Positions 63,818-64,000 of a stretch of 64,000 nucleotides of DNA are shown piece by piece (the first letter of the stretch is position 1; every line of letters starts with the position of its first letter). The stretch is from Pseudomonas sp. JQ170C (GTDB taxonomy: Bacteria > Pseudomonadota > Gammaproteobacteria > Pseudomonadales > Pseudomonadaceae). The notes beneath the pieces are model-generated. The model ran no database searches. It saw only the letters and a list, made by a program, of their open reading frames with translations, and was not told the origin of the DNA. Both the position numbers and the translations under genes were made by a program. The DNA lies in contig NZ_CP141608.1 in assembly GCF_035581345.1 (NCBI RefSeq), positions 5,548,501 to 5,612,500 of the forward strand. The letters are read 5' to 3'.

Positions 63818-64000
63818 TGACCCGCACCGTAATGTGCCGCAAGTACAAAGAAGAACTGCCAGGCCTCGAGCGCCCACCGTACCCCGGCGCCAAGGGCCAG
63901 GACATCTACGAGCACATCTCGCAGAAGGCCTGGGCCGACTGGCAGAAAGAACAGACCATGCTGATCAACGAGAAGCGCCTGAACATGATGAACGCCGAGG
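63817..64000 (+). CDS. yggX: Fe(2+)-trafficking protein YggX (3' end outside window)
   Basis: The first 61 residues are visible; the family length is about 90. [24 protein letters not shown] contains the single conserved Cys7, the iron- and oxidation-sensitive residue of YggX, which protects [Fe-S] proteins from oxidative damage. It shares one base with the mutY stop (TGATG at 63815–63819), as in many proteobacteria where mutY and yggX are adjacent. The frame is open to the window edge. Confidence 0.95.
   Translation, partial: MTRTVMCRKYKEELPGLERPPYPGAKGQDIYEHISQKAWADWQKEQTMLINEKRLNMMNAE

Overview
The window is chromosomal DNA of a fluorescent Pseudomonas, most likely of the P. putida group. 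The grounds are high G+C, dense paired REP hairpins with the core GCGGGGCAAGCCCGCTCC, Pseudomonas-type proteins throughout, and a gene order that I recall from P. putida and P. aeruginosa (mutY–his–cbc–gbdR–cdh–dgc–gbc–sox). No rRNA, tRNA, prophage or insertion sequence with a full transposase was found. The only transposase-like gene is a REP-associated tyrosine transposase (RAYT).

Layout. 1–8.4 kb holds a c-di-GMP protein cut by the window edge, msrA, a glutathione S-transferase, the creBCD two-component operon, a retropepsin-like protein and an acyltransferase. 8.6–11.3 kb holds an APC permease, a DUF2780 protein and the RAYT flanked by REPs. 11.3–20.2 kb is the sarcosine operon glyA-soxBDAG-purU-fdhA on the minus strand. 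20.8–26.4 kb has threonine aldolase, two chemoreceptors and a diverged zapA-like pair. 26.5–37.5 kb holds glycine betaine demethylase (gbcA/gbcB, divergent) and the dimethylglycine operon (dipeptidase-like, DUF5943, dgcA, dgcB, etfA, etfB). 37.7–42.6 kb holds a serine hydrolase, an RstAB-like two-component system and two small genes. 42.6–47.1 kb is the carnitine block cdhR/caiX-cdhCAB. 48–54.8 kb holds a small unknown gene, gbdR, serine dehydratase and the choline/betaine/carnitine transporter cbcXWV. 54.8–58 kb is the histidine cluster hisBH-DUF2164-hisA-hisF. 58–64 kb holds an OFA-type MFS transporter, a PanZ-like protein, AsmA, mutY and the start of yggX.

How it works together. CbcXWV, with CaiX as an extra binding protein, imports quaternary amines. 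Carnitine goes to betaine through CdhA, CdhC and CdhB. Betaine is demethylated by GbcAB to dimethylglycine, then by DgcAB with the adjacent flavoprotein pair to sarcosine, and by SoxBDAG to glycine. C1 units leave through FdhA and PurU; glycine leaves through GlyA to serine and SdaB to pyruvate. GbdR and CdhR are the expected regulators.

The most unusual signals are in non-coding DNA. (1) A dense cluster of perfect DnaA boxes (TTATCCACA) lies at 29.3–31.3 kb, between convergent gbcA and etfB and continuing into the etf genes; part of it forms three box pairs with a constant 17-bp gap. (2) A RAYT lies beside REP hairpins, and two arrays of ~220-bp composite REP repeats in opposite orientation sit at 20.3 and 47.1 kb. 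(3) A possible small RNA with an intrinsic terminator lies near 47.8–47.9 kb. (4) Several candidate operators can be read directly from the sequence.
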